From the NCBI RefSeq assembly GCF_029714945.1, contig NZ_CP121634.1, positions 5,167,001-5,231,000 of the forward strand: a DNA stretch of 64,000 bases, read 5' to 3'. Within the stretch, counting starts at the first letter, position 1; each line of letters begins with the position of its first letter. Shown piece after piece: positions 55,504 through 64,000 of this stretch. A program made the translations under genes and the position numbers. This DNA is from Bradyrhizobium sp. CIAT3101. GTDB taxonomy: Bacteria > Pseudomonadota > Alphaproteobacteria > Rhizobiales > Xanthobacteraceae. The notes beneath the pieces were generated by a model that ran no database searches, was not told the DNA's origin, and saw nothing but the letters and a program-made list of their open reading frames with translations.

Positions 55504-55794
55504 AACCCGCGCCGAAAGCGGCCAGCGTGCGTCATTTCGCGCGCTCTTCGATACGTCTGCGCCTCAATCCATAAGGTTCACGGCATCCGGATTTTTCCGT
55601 GATGCGGCCGCGGCCACGTCCAGCGCCGGGCGAGTTCCGCGAAAATCCGTCAAGCGCGGCGCTTGCTGCGACTGCTAATCATCCACCATTTTTAATGATC
55701 GGTTGATAGCGACGAGCTTTTGCTTCCGCTTCGGGCTGCGTCGGCGCTTTATCCCGGCCCCGCATCCGCCCAAGAAAATTGCTATCGCTCGACC

Positions 55795-57306
55795 ATGGCC
55801 CTGACTGATTCGAACGTCCTCAAACTCGCGCCCGAGCCCGGAACTCCCGCTTATCGGAGCGCGCCACATAATATCGAGGCGGAACAGAGCCTTCTGGGCG
55901 CGATTCTGGTCAACAACGACGCCTTCTATCGGGTCTCCGACTTCCTGGAGCCGAAGCACTATTTCGAGCCGCTGCACCAGACCATCTTCGAGACCGCCGG
56001 CAGCCTGATCCGGATGGGCAAGATCGCCACGCCCGTGACGCTGAAGACGTTCCTGCCCGCCGACACCGACGTCGGCGGCATGACCATCGGCCAATATCTG
56101 GCGCGGCTCGCGGCCGAGGCGACCACCATCATCAACGCCCAGGACTATGGGCGCACGATCTACGATCTTGCACTGCGTCGCGACCTCATCGGCATCGGCG
56201 AAGACATGGTCAATGTCGCCTATGACGCGCCGGTCGATTTCGCACCGCGCGCGCAGATCGAGGACGCCGAGCGCCGCCTCTACGAGCTCGCCGAGTCCGG
56301 CCGTTACGACGGCGGCTTCCAGAAATTCTCGCAGGCGTTGGCGATCGCGGTCGACCTCGCGGCAAAGGCATTCCAGCGCGACGGAAAGCTGTCCGGCATC
56401 TCGACCGGCATGCGCGACCTCGACACCAAGATGGGCGGCCTGCAGCACTCCGACCTCATCATCGTGGCCGGACGCCCGGGCATGGGCAAGACGTCGCTGG
56501 CGACCAACATCGCCTACAACGTCGCCAAGGCCTATGTCGGCGAGCTTCAGGCCGACGGCACCATGAAGGCTGCCAATGGCGGCGTGATCGGCTTCTTCTC
56601 CTGCGAAATGTCGTCCGACCAGCTCGCCACGCGTATCGTGGCCGAGCGCACCGGCATTCCCTCTTCCCACATCCGCCGCGGCGGCATCTCGGAAGCCGAT
56701 TTTGACAAGATCCGGGAGGTCTCGATCGAGCTGCAGTCGCTGCCCTTCTATGTCGACGCGACGGGCGGCTTGTCGATCGCGCAGCTGATGGCGCGCGCAC
56801 GCCGGCTGAAGCGACAGAAGGGCCTCGACCTGCTCGTGATCGACTACATCCAGCTGCTCTCCGGCTCGGGCAAGCGCGCCAGCGACAGCCGCGTGCAGGA
56901 AATCACGGAGATCACGACGAGCCTGAAGGCACTGGCGAAGGAGCTCAACGTCCCCGTCATCGCGCTGTCGCAGCTCTCGCGTCAGGTGGAATCCCGCGAC
57001 GACAAGCGACCGCAGCTCTCCGACTTGCGTGAATCCGGATCAATCGAGCAGGACGCCGACGTCGTGCTGTTCGTCTATCGCGAGGAATATTACCTCGCCA
57101 TGAAGGAGCCGCGCCCGGGCACGCCTGAACACGAGAAGTGGCAGCTTGACATGAGTCTGGCGCACGGAAAGGCCGAAGTCATCATCGGCAAGCAGCGCCA
57201 CGGCCCGACAGGAACCGTCGATCTGGCGTTCGAAGCTTCCGTCACGCGGTTCGGCGACCTCGCGCCGGACAGTCAACTGCCGGCTCGCAGCAGCAACGAT
57301 TACTGA
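55795..57306 (+). CDS. dnaB: Replicative DNA helicase
   Basis: A 503-residue hexameric helicase at the replication fork. An N-terminal helical domain (about 25-130, starting SAPHNIEAEQSLLGAILVNN) is followed by a linker and a RecA-like ATPase. Walker A is GRPGMGKTS (226-234) and the Walker B-like LLVIDYIQLLSG comes later. The start MALTDSNVLK at 55795 is preferred. The alanine racemase gene follows on the same strand, the rpsF-rpsR-rplI-dnaB-alr order being conserved. Confidence 0.97.
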   Translation: MALTDSNVLKLAPEPGTPAYRSAPHNIEAEQSLLGAILVNNDAFYRVSDFLEPKHYFEPLHQTIFETAGSLIRMGKIATPVTLKTFLPADTDVGGMTIGQYLARLAAEATTIINAQDYGRTIYDLALRRDLIGIGEDMVNVAYDAPVDFAPRAQIEDAERRLYELAESGRYDGGFQKFSQALAIAVDLAAKAFQRDGKLSGISTGMRDLDTKMGGLQHSDLIIVAGRPGMGKTSLATNIAYNVAKAYVGELQADGTMKAANGGVIGFFSCEMSSDQLATRIVAERTGIPSSHIRRGGISEADFDKIREVSIELQSLPFYVDATGGLSIAQLMARARRLKRQKGLDLLVIDYIQLLSGSGKRASDSRVQEITEITTSLKALAKELNVPVIALSQLSRQVESRDDKRPQLSDLRESGSIEQDADVVLFVYREEYYLAMKEPRPGTPEHEKWQLDMSLAHGKAEVIIGKQRHGPTGTVDLAFEASVTRFGDLAPDSQLPARSSNDY

Positions 57307-57346
57307 GTTCCTTGAACCGGACCAGCCTCTTGCGTAAAACGGCGTC

Positions 57347-58636
57347 ATGACAATGGCGTCCGACCCGAACATGATCCAGCAATCCGGCCTTCTCTCCGCG
57401 GAGGCCAATCAGGCTGCCGCGCTCGCTGCCTTCGGCGGCGTGCTCACCGTCGATCTCGACGCCATCATCGCCAACTGGCGCAAGCTCGAGAAGACCGCCG
57501 TGCCGGCCGAGTGCTCGGCGGTGATCAAGGCCGACGCTTACGGCTGCGGCACCGCGCAGGTCGCGCAGGCGCTGAACAAGGCCGGCTGCAAGACCTTCTT
57601 CGTCGCCACCATCGAGGAGGCACGCACCGCCCGCGCGGCGGTGCCGGACGCGGCCATCTACGTGCTCGGCGGCTATTTCCAGAACACCGGCGAGCACTAC
57701 GCCAAGATCAACTGCCGTCCCGTGATCGGCGACCTCAACGAGCTCGCCGAATGGGACGTGTTCTGCCGCCGCACCGGCTGGTCCGGGGGCGCCGCTGTGC
57801 ACATCGACACCGGCATGAACCGGCTCGGGCTGACGCTCGCGGAAGCGCAGGCCATCATTCCCCGGATCAATGCCGGCGATCACGGCATCACGCTGGTGAT
57901 GAGCCATCTGGTCTCGGCCGAGCAGCTCAACAGCCCCGTCAACGCCAAGCAGCTCGCTGCCTTCCGCGGCATCGCCAGCGAATTCTCCGGCGTGCCGGCG
58001 GCGCTCTCCAACTCCTCGGGCATCTTTCTCGGCGCGCCCTTCCAGTTCGACCTGGTCCGGCCGGGCGCAGCGCTCTACGGCGTCAATCCGACCCCGGAGG
58101 CCGACAATCCGATGCAGCCCGTGGTCGATCTCAAGGCGCGCATCGTGCAGATCCGCAACATCGAGCGCGGCGAGACCGTCGGTTACGGTGGCACCTGGTC
58201 CGCGCGTCGGCCGACCAAGCTCGCGATCATCGCGGTCGGTTACGCCGACGGCTATTTCCGCGCTGCAAGCTCCAATGACGGCACCCGCGGCGCCGAGGTG
58301 ATCGTTGCCGGCAAGCGCTGCCCGGTGGCGGGCCGCGTCTCGATGGACCTGATCGCGATCGACATCACCGATCTGCCGCCGAACGCGGCGCGGCGCGGCC
58401 ACATGGTGACGCTGCTCGGCGAGGGCATCACCGTCGACGAGCTCGCCCACCATTTCGGCACGATCGGTTACGAGGTGCTGACCAGCCTCGGCCACCGCTA
58501 CGCCCGAGTCTACAAGGGCGGCGATGTCGTGGAGCCGCTCGCAAAACCGGAGCCGGAGCCTGCGCTGGCGACGGAACAGCCGCCCGCCCCGCCGCCACTC
58601 GAGCAGCCAGCGGCTCCGCCGCCGCTGCCGAGCTAG
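57347..58636 (+). CDS. alr: Alanine racemase with proline-rich tail
   Basis: A 429-residue PLP enzyme that makes D-alanine for peptidoglycan. The PLP lysine is Lys61 in VIKADAYGCG. The catalytic tyrosine is in the GETVGYGGTWSA block of the C-terminal domain. The tail after about residue 395 (EPEPALATEQPPAPPPLEQP) is a low-complexity proline-rich extension not part of the family core. Confidence 0.95.
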   Translation: MTMASDPNMIQQSGLLSAEANQAAALAAFGGVLTVDLDAIIANWRKLEKTAVPAECSAVIKADAYGCGTAQVAQALNKAGCKTFFVATIEEARTARAAVPDAAIYVLGGYFQNTGEHYAKINCRPVIGDLNELAEWDVFCRRTGWSGGAAVHIDTGMNRLGLTLAEAQAIIPRINAGDHGITLVMSHLVSAEQLNSPVNAKQLAAFRGIASEFSGVPAALSNSSGIFLGAPFQFDLVRPGAALYGVNPTPEADNPMQPVVDLKARIVQIRNIERGETVGYGGTWSARRPTKLAIIAVGYADGYFRAASSNDGTRGAEVIVAGKRCPVAGRVSMDLIAIDITDLPPNAARRGHMVTLLGEGITVDELAHHFGTIGYEVLTSLGHRYARVYKGGDVVEPLAKPEPEPALATEQPPAPPPLEQPAAPPPLPS

Positions 58637-58644
58637 GACGCCTC

Positions 58645-58863
58645 TTACTTCTTCCGGCTATCCAGCGCCGCCTTGCAGGTCGCGCTGAGCTGGTCGCGCT
58701 TGGCGTTGAGGCAGGCGACGATCTTGCCACCACCGGGCGCGATGCCGGCGCAGAATTTGTCGTAATCCGCCTTGCAGGCGCCGCGCGGATCGGCCGATTG
58801 TGCCGAAGCGGCTCCGGAAAACGCGACGACGAATGCAATAGCGGCAAAGCTCAACTTGGTCAT
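58645..58863 (-). CDS. Small secreted cysteine-rich-repeat protein
   Basis: A 72-residue protein with a signal peptide (MTKLSFAAIAFVVAFSGAAS, cleaved near AQSA). The mature part has repeated cysteines (GACKADYDKFCAGI, ACLNAKRDQLSATCKAALD), as in the short cysteine-rich repeat family found in rhizobial envelopes. The start at 58863 is chosen at the signal peptide. It is divergent from xth. Confidence 0.8.
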   Translation of the reverse strand: MTKLSFAAIAFVVAFSGAASAQSADPRGACKADYDKFCAGIAPGGGKIVACLNAKRDQLSATCKAALDSRKK

Positions 58864-58904
58864 TGTATCTCCGGTGTCGGGACGTACGAGGCGATCAGCT
58901 CTAC

Positions 58905-59675
58905 ATGAAGATTGCGACATTCAACATCAACAACATCAACCGCCGCCTGCCCAACCTGCTCGCATGGATGCGCGCGGTGAAGCCGGATGTCGTTGCACTC
59001 CAAGAGTTGAAGGCAAGTGATGGCGAATTTCCGGCGGCCGCGATCGAAAAGGCCGGCTACGGCGCAGTCTGGCGCGGACAGAAGACCTGGAACGGCGTCG
59101 CCATCCTCGCCCGCAACGCCGAACCGGTGCTCACGCGCGACCGGCTGCCGGGGCGGCCCGACGACCACGAAGCGCGCTACATCGAGGCTGCCGTGCGCGG
59201 CGTCATCGTCACCAGCATCTACTTGCCGAACGGCAATCCGCAGCCCGGGCCGAAATTCGACTACAAGCTCGACTGGTTCGCGCGGCTGAAGCGCCACGCC
59301 AAAACCTTCCTCAAGCAGGATCTGCCCGTGGTGCTCGCCGGCGACTTCAACGTCGCGCCTGATGAGATCGACATCTATCCGACGCGCTCATGGGACAAGG
59401 ATGCGCTGATCCAGCCGAAAAGCCGTGCGGCGTTCGCCTCGCTGGTCGAGCAAGGCTGGTGCGATGCGATCCGCGAGCTGCACGGAGACAAACGCATCTA
59501 CACCTTCTGGGACTACAAGCGAAACCGCTGGCCGCGCGATGCGGGCTTACGGCTCGACCATCTGCTGCTCAGCCCTGCCCTCGTCTCGCGCCTGGCGAAG
59601 GCCGGCGTCGACAAGACGGTTCGCGGCGAGGATGGTGCGAGCGATCATGCTCCGACGTGGGTGGTGTTGAAGTAA
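58905..59675 (+). CDS. xthA: Exodeoxyribonuclease III
   Basis: A 256-residue ExoIII/AP endonuclease that incises DNA at abasic sites. Metal residues are Asn7 (FNINN) and Glu34 (LQELKA). Catalytic acidic residues are in LAGDFNVAPDEID, and the C-terminal SDHAP histidine is present. The start MKIATFNINN is the conserved N terminus of the family. It is divergent from the cysteine-rich-repeat gene. Confidence 0.96.
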   Translation: MKIATFNINNINRRLPNLLAWMRAVKPDVVALQELKASDGEFPAAAIEKAGYGAVWRGQKTWNGVAILARNAEPVLTRDRLPGRPDDHEARYIEAAVRGVIVTSIYLPNGNPQPGPKFDYKLDWFARLKRHAKTFLKQDLPVVLAGDFNVAPDEIDIYPTRSWDKDALIQPKSRAAFASLVEQGWCDAIRELHGDKRIYTFWDYKRNRWPRDAGLRLDHLLLSPALVSRLAKAGVDKTVRGEDGASDHAPTWVVLK

Positions 59676-59685
59676 GCGATGGCCC

Positions 59686-59776
59686 CGTAGGGTGGGCAAA
59701 GCGAAGCGTGCCCACGAAATTCGTCTACGGAAGCAGATGGTGGGCACGGCGCAAGTGCGCCTTTGCCCACCCTACG
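59686..59776. repeat. Palindromic intergenic repeat
   Basis: Perfect 16-base outer arms CGTAGGGTGGGCAAAG (59686-59701) and CTTTGCCCACCCTACG (59761-59776), with inner arms CGTGCCCA and TGGGCACG. It is a folded element of about 90 bases, apparently one of the numerous bradyrhizobial intergenic palindromes. It lies between xthA and the convergent SGNH-like gene, so it may serve as a bidirectional transcript end. Confidence 0.85.
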
Positions 59777-59789
59777 AGACCGTGCCAGA

Positions 59790-60605
59790 TCACCGTCCGT
59801 AATACTCCTGCACCGTGTCCCATGCCGCCTTCTGCAGCAGTTGCACCGTCTCCGGATCGATCCCCATCGTGTAGGAATTGCCGATGGGCGAGCGGCCGAT
59901 CAACGCAGCCAGCGTGACACAGGCCGCGAGATAGGTGCCGGCGGGGCTCGGGTGACGCTTGTCCGGCGCATAGAGATTGAGCTCCGGCTGCAGCTTGCGG
60001 ACGCGCGCAAAAGCGAGCCCTGCGGGAATCACGAGCGCATCATTGGCATTGCCGGCGATCGTATAGGCCTCGGCCAGCGCTTCGGTCATTTCCGGCTTGT
60101 CGAGATAGGCCCAGGACATGAACAGCACCGGCCGCATGTCGTGAGCGCGAACGATCTCGCTGTCCTTCTTGGCGAAGGTGGTGAAGGCGTCCTTCAGCTG
60201 CGGATGGATCGGGCACTGGCTGCAATCCATCATCACGACGGCATCGAACTGCTTGCCGGGCTTGTTAAAGACGACGACGTTCTGGTCGTCGAAGGAATAG
60301 GCGCCGAGACCGCCCGGACGCAGCAGATTGTCCATGTCGTGCCAGTCGAGCCCGGAGCCGCCGATGGTGGCCATGGTGTTGCGATAGGCCGCCTTGTTGG
60401 CCTCATCCGCGGCCCGCTCCATGAAGGAGAGATGCCCGGGCATGCCGTTGTTGTAGTAGAAAAAGCTGTTGCCGACGAACAATGCGGCCTTCGGAAAGTC
60501 GGGTCCGAGCGTCGTGACCTTCGGTTTGGTTTGCGCTTGCGCATTGAAGCCGGCTGCAACGGCCAGACACATTGCGAGCATCACTCGCGCAAAAAGACGC
60601 ATCAT
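59790..60605 (-). CDS. Secreted SGNH-hydrolase-like protein
   Basis: A 271-residue protein with a signal peptide (MLAMCLAVAAGFNAQAQ). ALFVGNSFFYYNNGMP contains the GNS block I serine of SGNH/GDSL hydrolases, and RHPSPAGTYLAAC near the C terminus contains the catalytic-type histidine (the block V DxxH pattern). The fold resembles esterase or acetylesterase relatives; the substrate is not deducible. A strong GGGGAGGAAG ribosome site supports the start at 60605. Confidence 0.75.
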   Translation of the reverse strand: MMRLFARVMLAMCLAVAAGFNAQAQTKPKVTTLGPDFPKAALFVGNSFFYYNNGMPGHLSFMERAADEANKAAYRNTMATIGGSGLDWHDMDNLLRPGGLGAYSFDDQNVVVFNKPGKQFDAVVMMDCSQCPIHPQLKDAFTTFAKKDSEIVRAHDMRPVLFMSWAYLDKPEMTEALAEAYTIAGNANDALVIPAGLAFARVRKLQPELNLYAPDKRHPSPAGTYLAACVTLAALIGRSPIGNSYTMGIDPETVQLLQKAAWDTVQEYYGR

Positions 60606-60702
60606 GGCTTCCTCCCCTTTTTATTGGGCCGGAACCAAATCAGCTTTTCAAAAGAGCCTCAAGAGGATGGGCGTGCGGGCAGATATGCGGGAGGCCGCCT
60701 AC

Positions 60703-61071
60703 TCACCATAGATTTTTGCCGTCGATCATGTTGACCGGCACGGCCTCCAGGTCGAAATCGTCGAACAAGCGCGCATTCACCGCGACCTTGGGATTGTCGA
60801 AATCGGGCTTGCCATTCGACCAGTCCGGCGACTCCGAATAGGTGCCACAGCCGCAATTCGCGCAATAGTGATGTTTGACGGTGCGGCTGCCCCAGAGATA
60901 GGTCGCGACGTTGTCGGCGGGCGACAGCAGGCGAAACTGCGCCGGCGTGTAATAGGCCCACAGTGCGCCGCGCTTGGCGCAGAGCGAGCAGGTGCAACGC
61001 GTCACGCTCGAAGGCGCCTCTGTCACCTCGAACACCGTCTCACCGCAATGACAGCTTGCCTCGACCGGCAT
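60703..61071 (-). CDS. GFA-type (CENP-V/GFA fold) zinc protein
   Basis: A 122-residue protein with the GFA pattern. CHCGE opens the chain, then a CxCSLC block (RCTCSLCAKRG) and the CANCGCGTY metal ligands follow. Members were named for glutathione-dependent formaldehyde handling, but most are uncharacterised. Start MPVEASCHCG. It is transcribed opposite to the TauE region. Confidence 0.88.
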   Translation of the reverse strand: MPVEASCHCGETVFEVTEAPSSVTRCTCSLCAKRGALWAYYTPAQFRLLSPADNVATYLWGSRTVKHHYCANCGCGTYSESPDWSNGKPDFDNPKVAVNARLFDDFDLEAVPVNMIDGKNLW

Positions 61072-61155
61072 GATCCGCTCCCCGTTTTGTCAGGAGATGG
61101 TCATAGGCCGCCCCTGCTGCCAACATGCTGTCAGCAGCGGGAGAACTGGCCTGTC

Positions 61156-61812
61156 TCACTTTGTCGTCGCATGAACCGAGAGTTGGACCGGCCCTTTCGA
61201 GGCCTCGCAGCTTGCGCTCGCGACCCTCGGCAGCGCGAACGGCGGCAAGCTGTTGGTGTTGGCGATCACGATCCCGCCTTCCCCGGCCGCAATGATGTCG
61301 CTCGCCACATCCAAGGTGGCAAAGCCATTGATCTCGCCATGCGAAATGGTCGATGTGCCGGAATTGGCCGCGGCGGACGTCGATTTGGACTTGGTGACCG
61401 TGGTGAACGAGCCGGAGCCGGTCACATCCTTTCTGGCAGTCGCCAACACGCCGGTCAGTTCCCAGACATAACCGACGCCCTTGAAATCGATCGCCAGATG
61501 CACGTTGTCGCCGGCCGCGAACGACGCGCTCAGGACGGCAGTATCACCTTTGCCGAACAGTTTGTGGGCATCGGCCTCGAATTGACTGCAACTCGTCGTG
61601 ATCGCGGTCCGGCGTTCGCGGTTCGGCGCATTGAACAGCAGCAGGGCTCCCACAAGGACAACGACCACCGCCAGCAATGCAATGGTCCGGGCTGCCCAAT
61701 CTCGCCGCTTGATGTCACTCACATTGGTCTCCGACAGTTTGGGTGCCAGGCGCACGCGTCTGTCGGCGAACGAACTTGGAATTGCTACAGGAGCTGGCGC
61801 GGCATCATCCAC
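61156..61812 (-). CDS. Hypothetical single-pass membrane protein
   Basis: A 218-residue protein with a cytosolic N-terminal part, one membrane helix (ARTIALLAVVVVLVGALLLF) and a periplasmic beta-rich Ser/Thr domain. A shorter start (GTG at 61722) with GGAGA upstream is possible. No family is recognised. The convergent orientation against the 62192-61884 gene is opposite to a tandem. Confidence 0.65.
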   Translation of the reverse strand: MDDAAPAPVAIPSSFADRRVRLAPKLSETNVSDIKRRDWAARTIALLAVVVVLVGALLLFNAPNRERRTAITTSCSQFEADAHKLFGKGDTAVLSASFAAGDNVHLAIDFKGVGYVWELTGVLATARKDVTGSGSFTTVTKSKSTSAAANSGTSTISHGEINGFATLDVASDIIAAGEGGIVIANTNSLPPFALPRVASASCEASKGPVQLSVHATTK

Positions 61813-61883
61813 CGTCTGTCGCCCCCACCGCGCGGCGGGTTCATGGCGACCGATGAGCGGTCACGCGGATGCCGCGCGACGTC

Positions 61884-62192
61884 TCAATTCGCAGACAGGC
61901 GCTTGGCGTTGGCGGCCACATGCTCGCGATAGCGCTGAACCACCGCCGCAGGCGTTGCGCCCGCGAGCAGGCACGCGAACGCTTCGAAGGCGGCCGCGAC
62001 CTTCTCGCTGACCATCAGCACGGCTTCCTGCCCGGCAGCCTCATCGCCATGGCTGAGCTTCTCGCAGCGGAGCCGCACCACTTCGTTCGCCTCGACCGCA
62101 AGCATCGCACCCGCGTACCAGGGAAAGCCGTTGTCGGATCCGCCGAGCACCGCATGGCGGTCGAGCGCGGAGAAGGAATGGTGGTCAGGCAT
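61884..62192 (-). CDS. Hypothetical 102-residue protein
   Basis: A soluble protein MPDHHSFSALDRHAVLGGSD ending VAANAKRLSAN. It has repeated helical motifs (VSEKVAAAFEAFACLLAGAT) and no signal. No family recognised. Start ATG at 62192 with GAGGT upstream. Confidence 0.65.
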   Translation of the reverse strand: MPDHHSFSALDRHAVLGGSDNGFPWYAGAMLAVEANEVVRLRCEKLSHGDEAAGQEAVLMVSEKVAAAFEAFACLLAGATPAAVVQRYREHVAANAKRLSAN

Positions 62193-62376
62193 CACGGACC
62201 TCAAATTCTTTGAGCGACGCTCCGATCAATACGCTTCAAATTCTAAGGATCAGGCCCGGGAACCGGTCGGATTGGCGGCGGGCGCGACACCGGCGGTTAA
62301 CTACGGCCGGGCCGGTAACCCCATTCGCGCGCTCCCCTTCCTCCGGCTAAACTCTGTCGATTCCCGGAGCACGCCC

Positions 62377-63102
62377 TTGGCTTTTCTCTTCGTCCTCAGC
62401 GTCGGCCTGATCGCAGGCACCATTTCCGGCATCGTCGGCACGGGCTCGTCGATCATGCTGATGCCCGTGCTGGTCTATGCCTACGGGCCGAAGGAGGCCG
62501 TGCCGATCATGGCGGTGGCTTCCGTCATGGCAAACTTTTCGCGCATTCTGGCGTGGTGGCGAGAAGTCGACTGGCGGGCCTGCCTGGCCTATTCCGTCAC
62601 CGGCATTCCGGCCGCGGCGCTGGGCGCGCGGACGCTGCTCGCCCTGCCCTCGCACGCCGTCGATCTTGCCATCGGCATCTTCCTCATCGCAATGGTGCCG
62701 GTGCGGCACTGGCTGGCGCGACACGACCTCAAGGCCAATCTCTGGCATCTGGCGATCGGCGGCGCCGTCATCGGTTATCTCACCGGCATCGTGGTCTCGA
62801 CCGGACCGCTCAGCGTGCCGCTGTTCCTGTTCTATGGCTTGTCCAAAGGCGCCTTTCTCGCCACCGAAGCCGCCGCCTCGCTTGGGCTCTACTTCGCCAA
62901 ATCCGTGACGTTCGAACGCTTCGGAGCGCTGACACAGGACGTCTTCATCAAGGGCCTGATCGCAGGCTCCTCGCTGATGGCCGGCGCTTTCGTCGCCAAG
63001 CGCTTCGTCATGCACCTGAAACCCGAGATGTTCCGCATGGTGATGGATGCGATCATGATCGCAGCCGGGCTCTCGATGCTGTGGAATGCGACGCAGCCCT
63101 AG
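62377..63102 (+). CDS. TauE/SafE-family sulfite or anion exporter
   Basis: A 241-residue polytopic membrane protein of the TauE/SafE type with about seven hydrophobic helices. A TTG start at 62377 has GGAG seven bases upstream; the frame continues upstream but lacks a signal. The repeated GGxxGxxGGxxG-type motif is seen as SGIVGTGSSIMLMPVLVYAY in the first half. Members export organic or sulfur-containing anions; the substrate here is unknown. Confidence 0.85.
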   Translation: MAFLFVLSVGLIAGTISGIVGTGSSIMLMPVLVYAYGPKEAVPIMAVASVMANFSRILAWWREVDWRACLAYSVTGIPAAALGARTLLALPSHAVDLAIGIFLIAMVPVRHWLARHDLKANLWHLAIGGAVIGYLTGIVVSTGPLSVPLFLFYGLSKGAFLATEAAASLGLYFAKSVTFERFGALTQDVFIKGLIAGSSLMAGAFVAKRFVMHLKPEMFRMVMDAIMIAAGLSMLWNATQP

Positions 63103-63111
63103 CCGTACCGC

Positions 63112-64000
63112 TCAGGCGGCGAATTCCGGCGCGATTGGCGGACTGTCTGCGAACAGACGATCCTCGCCGCCGCCGGTTTCCGCAAGGCCCCCCAGCACGG
63201 CATCGAGCGGCTGCGGCTTGTGGTACAGAAAACCCTGGCCGAGCCTCACGCCCATCTCGCGCATCGCCTGCGCCTGCTCGGCCCGTTCGATGCCTTCCGC
63301 GACCAAGGTGAGCCCCAGCGTCTCCGCGAGTGAGGCAATCACGCCGACGATCGCCTTGTCCTCGGCACTCTCGGGGATTTCGCGGATGAATGCCTTGTCG
63401 ATCTTGACCTTGTCGAGCGGAAACCGACGCAGATGGGCGAGCGAGCTATAGCCCGTGCCGAAATCGTCGAGCGCAATGGTGGCGCCGAGGCGCCGCAGCC
63501 GGCGCAGCGTCTCGGATGCGCTGGCGATGTTGTTGATCAGCGATCCCTCGGTGATCTCGAGCTCGAGTGATGACGCCGCGACGCCGAGCCGCTCGCACGT
63601 CTCGCGCAGTTCGGCGGCGAGCGAATGGTCGGCCAATTCGGATGGGGGCAGATTGATCGCAATCCGGATCTGCGGCCTGGCTGCAGCTGCCAGGCGTTGC
63701 AGCGCGCGGCAGGCGTCGGTCAGCACGTAGCGTGTCAACCGCGCATTGTTGCCGCTGCGCTCGATCAGCGGCAGGAATTCACCGGGACCGATCACGCCAT
63801 GCTCGGGATGACGCCAGCGAATGAGCGCCTCCAGGCCGATGACCTCCTGGGTCACCAGATCGACCTGGCTTTGATACCAGACCTCGAATTGCTGCTCGGC
63901 AAAGCCTGTGGGGATCGCAAGCTCGAGATCCCTGCGGCGGCGATAGTCGCGCTGGAGCGCTTCGTCGAGCACCGCGACGGTGCCGGGCGCCTTGCTCTTG
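63112..64000 (-). CDS. EAL-domain cyclic-di-GMP phosphodiesterase, N terminus cut by the window
   Basis: The C-terminal 287 or more residues of a diguanylate phosphodiesterase, which degrades cyclic di-GMP. EAL is in VIGLEALIRW, then NLPPSELAD, ELEITEGSLI, the DDFGTGYSSLAHL loop and LVAEGIER, which carry the metal residues; all are present, so the domain looks active. The frame is open past 64000. The upstream residues (KSKAPGTVAV) look like the end of a GGDEF domain, so a composite GGDEF-EAL protein is likely. Confidence 0.9.
   Translation of the reverse strand, partial: KSKAPGTVAVLDEALQRDYRRRRDLELAIPTGFAEQQFEVWYQSQVDLVTQEVIGLEALIRWRHPEHGVIGPGEFLPLIERSGNNARLTRYVLTDACRALQRLAAAARPQIRIAINLPPSELADHSLAAELRETCERLGVAASSLELEITEGSLINNIASASETLRRLRRLGATIALDDFGTGYSSLAHLRRFPLDKVKIDKAFIREIPESAEDKAIVGVIASLAETLGLTLVAEGIERAEQAQAMREMGVRLGQGFLYHKPQPLDAVLGGLAETGGGEDRLFADSPPIAPEFAA

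Overview
The window is a high-GC alphaproteobacterial chromosome segment. Gene order and protein character point to the Bradyrhizobium group. The evidence is an LptF-LptG-LptD-SurA-PdxA-RsmA run, a FabD-FabG-AcpP-FabF-MltG-YicC-Gmk run, RpsF-RpsR-DUF2232-RplI followed by DnaB-Alr, a DUF6894 protein, and the REP-like palindromes and ABC-type substrate-binding relics common in that genus. The assignment is inferred from protein character, not from a database search. I see no rRNA, tRNA or CRISPR array and no intact insertion sequence.

Layout. 1-7178: polyphosphate kinase (5' cut by the window) and exopolyphosphatase, a convergent TerC-type membrane protein, nucleoside diphosphate kinase, two small proteins and an ABC-F ATPase. 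7371-9929: a stand-alone cyclic-nucleotide-binding-like domain followed by a membrane class III adenylate cyclase. 9938-16380 (minus): a type I secretion cassette made of a modular RTX protein, its ABC exporter and its HlyD adaptor, with no TolC nearby. 16538-18380: a secreted beta-propeller gene bracketed by two broken copies of an ABC-type substrate-binding gene. 18588-22076: methyltransferase, lipoprotein, HolC and PepA. 22418-31129: LPS-transport and vitamin B6 operon with heavily overlapping genes, then a zinc alcohol dehydrogenase. 31279-34176: a lone Flp pilin, a Crp/Fnr-type regulator and several small proteins. 34473-40616: arylsulfatase, caspase-like peptidase and two secreted or membrane proteins.

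40549-47321 (minus) is the fatty-acid synthesis and cell-envelope operon. 47495-49240 is a TetR regulator and a fatty-acid desaturase behind a perfect palindrome. 49586-52084 is the ribosomal S6/S18/L9 cluster. 52135-53210 is a second TetR gene, here with a thioesterase, behind tandem operators. 53315-54364 is a CxxCH protein with a very long disordered tail. 54625-55032 is a shredded cyclopropane-fatty-acid synthase. 55384 starts a 39-residue membrane peptide behind a perfect TGTGA-N6-TCACA site. 55795-58636 is DnaB and alanine racemase. The rest holds exonuclease III, an SGNH-like secreted protein, a GFA-type protein, a TauE exporter and a cut EAL-domain phosphodiesterase.

Most of the window is ordinary core chromosome. 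The less ordinary parts are the RTX/type I cassette with its 0.6-kb internal repeats, the decayed genes that keep only their ends, the two autoregulated TetR lipid modules, the CRP-like site in front of a tiny membrane protein, and a cluster of GTTC/GAAC dyads around the Flp and Crp/Fnr genes. I found no clear new multi-gene system. The best candidates for undescribed biology are small-scale.
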